Shown one piece after another: positions 61,965 through 64,000 of a stretch of DNA of 64,000 nucleotides (position 1 is its first letter; every line of letters begins with the position of its first letter). A model generated the notes under the pieces. It had not been told where the DNA came from. It did no database searches and worked only from the letters and a program-made list of their open reading frames with translations. The stretch is from NCBI RefSeq assembly GCF_016808335.1, contig NC_053147.1:19082913-19146912 (forward strand), given 5' to 3'. Source of the DNA: Panicum virgatum. Its lineage: Eukaryota > Streptophyta > Magnoliopsida > Poales > Poaceae. Position numbers and translations under genes: made by a program.

Positions 61965-62163
61965 GGGGTTTTTACATTTTTACCATTATAACGAATTGCA
62001 CTCATCAGATTATCACTATTATGATGCCACCTACATCTATACCATAAGAGAGAAGTTTGACTTACAAATTTACCACATTTGAGGATGTGGCAGCCACGAG
62101 ACCGGTCCACGCTGGCGCTGAGTCAGCAGACACCGACGCCGTTCGGCCCTGTTACTGCGCGCA
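61965..62163 (+). repeat. Left terminal inverted repeat
   Basis: Outer end GGGGTTTTTACATTTTTACC, inner end near CGTTCGGCCCTGTTACTGC. Confidence 0.88.
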
Positions 62164-62292
62164 AGACATGTGGTACTCAATTGCACTTTGTCAGCATTCA
62201 CTACCATTATATGATCCCTCGATCAATCAAGATAATCTAACCTTGTACAGAAGTCATCAGAATATGCATGTCGACCATCAGTACGTCCTAGG

Positions 62293-63400
62293 CTAGAAGT
62301 ACTCAAAATCCGTGTAAGAGTCGCTGGAGTTCGACTTTGCGGTGTGACCGGGCGGCGCTGCCTCGGCCGACGCCGCCGCCTCGGCCGGCTCCTTCTCCTT
62401 GCCGGCTCCGTACTGCCGGAAGTCCACCGGCTCCGGCACCGACGGCGGTGTCATGCTCCTCACAGCGCCCAGTTGACGCCGTCGAAGAAGGGGTGCTGCT
62501 TGATCTCAGTGGCGCCCCTGGTGAAGGCGATCCGCTTTTGGGGCTCCTTGACGAGCAGGACGCGGATGAGGTCCTTGGCGACTGAGCTGGTGGGCGGCCC
62601 GCCACCGGCAGCGTCGGAGGGGAACCGGAGCGGCTGCTCGATGACGTTGCAGAGCGTGGCGCGGTTGCCGGCGCCCTTGAAGGGCGTGTAGCCGTGCAGC
62701 AGCTCGTAGAGGAAGATGCCGAGCGTCCACCAGTCGACGGCGCTGCCGTGGCCCTCGCCGCGGATGATCTCCGGCGCCAGGTACTCGTGCGTGCCGACGA
62801 AGGACATGGACCGCGCGTCCTTCGGCTCCGCGTTGAACTCCACCGCCGGCGGCCCGCCGAGCCCCAGCTCGCTCCGGGACAGCTTCCGGCTGCGCCGCGG
62901 CAGGATGCGCGGGAAGAAGGACGACAGCTGGATGCACCCCTGGTTGGCGGTGACCGGTGAGGACCTCGCCGTCCGTGGCGTCCGCCCCGCCCCTGCCGCC
63001 GCCTCCGCTCCCGCTGCCGCCGCCGCCGCTCCCCGTGGAGTGCACCGACGACGACTTGACCAGCGTCGGGCACACGCTCCAGCGCAGCGAGAGGTCGAAG
63101 TCGGAGAGCATGATGTGGCCGTCGTCCCGGACCAGCACGTTCTCCGGCTTGAGGTCCCTGTACACGATCCCCAGCATGTGCAGGTACTCCATGGCGAGCA
63201 GCACCTCGGCGACGTAGAACCTGGCGGCGGGCTCGGAGAAGTGCTTGCCGGGCTGCTTCTGGCGGAGCGAGTGGAGGTTGCCGCCGCTGCAGTACTCCAT
63301 GACGAGGCAGTAGAACTTGTCGGTCTCGAAGTGAGTGTAGAGCGTGGGGAGGAAGGGGTGGTCGAGCAGGCCAGAAGGAGCAGCGCGGCAAGAGGAGAAG
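62293..63400 (-). pseudogene. AGC-VIII protein kinase fragment (D6PK-like), frameshifted
   Basis: Plant AGC-VIII kinases regulate auxin transport and growth; they have DFD in place of DFG. The fragment begins [19 protein letters not shown], so the glycine loop and catalytic Lys are absent. [34 protein letters not shown] and [20 protein letters not shown] follow, and the C-terminal hydrophobic motif DFEYF ends at the stop 62293. A frameshift near 62955 lies in the insertion between DFD and the activation loop. A second (one G missing) lies near 62464 after FFDGVNWAL. Upstream, an ORF starts in the right terminal repeat ([16 protein letters not shown]) and could fuse with the fragment. A captured, non-functional piece. 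Confidence 0.88.
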
Positions 63401-63487
63401 AAGAAGAATGCGGCGGAAGGAAGTGGGAGGAGAGGCGGGGATCGATTCGGCCGGATAGGGTTAGCGGCGGCGGCGTCAACCGGGCCC

Positions 63488-63686
63488 AGCGTGCAGTAAC
63501 GGGACCGAACGGCGTCGGTGTCTGCTGACTCAGCGCCAGCGTGGACTGGTCTCGTGGCTGCCACATCCTCAAATGTGGTAAATTTGTAAGTCAAACTTCT
63601 CTCTTATGGTATAGATGTAGGTGGCATCATAATAGTGATAATCTGATGAGTGCAATTCGTTATAATGGTAAAAATGTAAAAACCCC
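63488..63686 (-). repeat. Right terminal inverted repeat
   Basis: Reverse complement of 61965-62163. It contains a minus-strand ATG (63594) that opens an ORF into the kinase fragment. Confidence 0.88.
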
Positions 63687-64000
63687 ACTTCTGCGAGCTT
63701 TTTTCCCCTTCCTCCTCTCCTGTTTTTCTATTGGGGTCGGGGGCGTTGCTTTGCTTTCGGTTGCGGCTGGAGGCTTGGCTGGATCGCCGATTTACCGAGG
63801 GGAGCGAAAGCGGTTGGCCTCACCCGGACAGGAATGTCGCGGATCGGCTGAGGCGAGCGGCCGCCATGGCCGATGCTGCGGTGGTGGTGGTTCCTTGCCT
63901 TGCCTCGTGGGAACTGGTGGCGATGGTACTTCGCCACGCCAGTTGAACTGTACTATGGTTGGTAGGTTGGTGCGTGACTTTCCATCGGGTTTTAAATGTC
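63687..64000. other. Window end, no gene recognised
   Basis: GC-rich with short open frames on both strands and no recognisable motif. Confidence 0.4.

Larger units (their letters stand above)
61965..63686. mobile_element. Element with ~200-bp terminal inverted repeats carrying a kinase fragment (Pack-MULE-like)
   Basis: 61965-62163 is repeated in inverse orientation at 63488-63686, starting GGGGTTTTTACATTTTTACC and running through ACCGACGCCGTTCGG, with few differences by eye. Between them is only a gene fragment. Long inverted repeats around a host gene piece are the Pack-MULE plan. The expected 9-bp duplication is not there (ACCACCACT left, ACTTCTGCG right); only ACT is shared. Confidence 0.7.

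Noticed and set aside
62716..63528. 270-codon plus-strand ORF
   Set aside because: It is the shadow of the minus-strand kinase fragment in GC-rich DNA; its translation shows no motif while the minus strand shows a kinase.
61956..63695. 9-bp target duplication for the inverted-repeat element
   Set aside because: The flanking 9-mers ACCACCACT and ACTTCTGCG do not match; only three bases agree, which chance can explain.

Overview
This is plant nuclear DNA, almost certainly from a grass. The evidence is a nine-exon hexokinase closely resembling the rice HXK5/HXK6 type, GT-AG introns, Tat-lineage Ty3/gypsy and Copia LTR elements, grass-type Helitrons, a SINE of the kind I remember as Au SINE, and many short inverted-repeat elements. 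A panicoid is plausible, but I cannot name the species.

Layout. 1-7079 is the 3' part of a Tat-lineage Ty3/gypsy element: broken pol, two tandem-repeat arrays, a two-exon antisense gene and the 3' LTR. 7694-11963 (minus) is the one gene I judge intact, a type-B membrane-anchored hexokinase; all nine exons join in frame to 507 codons. 14.7-17.9 kb holds an eroded F-box/FBD-type gene with a 178-bp tandem duplication. 18212-19502 is a deleted hAT element with a perfect 8-bp target duplication. 20745-37676 (minus) is best read as one ~16.9-kb Helitron carrying a Rep/helicase gene, an RPA-like gene and a FAR1/MULE pseudogene, with several MITEs nested in it. 38568-39238 is a second hAT-type element with its 8-bp duplication. 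43927-45738 is a solo LTR with a 5-bp duplication. Two related SINE copies lie at 41.6-41.9 and 46.7-47.0 kb.

47373-55730 (minus) is an L-type lectin receptor kinase killed by two datable events: a 5607-bp Copia-type element (49384-54990, 5-bp duplication GCCCA, LTRs differing at about 3 of 422 positions) inserted in the lectin domain, and an 8-bp duplication in the kinase domain that looks like a hAT excision footprint. Removing both restores a 684-codon frame. The inserted element has decayed pol, a string of hairpins sharing a CGTTGG loop, and what look like two captured host exons in antisense.

56869-59538 is a 2670-bp non-autonomous Helitron whose two ends match those of the 16.9-kb Helitron. 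61965-63686 is a C-terminal AGC-VIII kinase fragment between ~200-bp terminal inverted repeats (Pack-MULE-like). Genes here do not form a pathway; the window is one working gene in a transposon-filled interval with three broken host genes or gene fragments. Exon and element ends were read by eye from splice signals, reading frame and target duplications; no database search was run.
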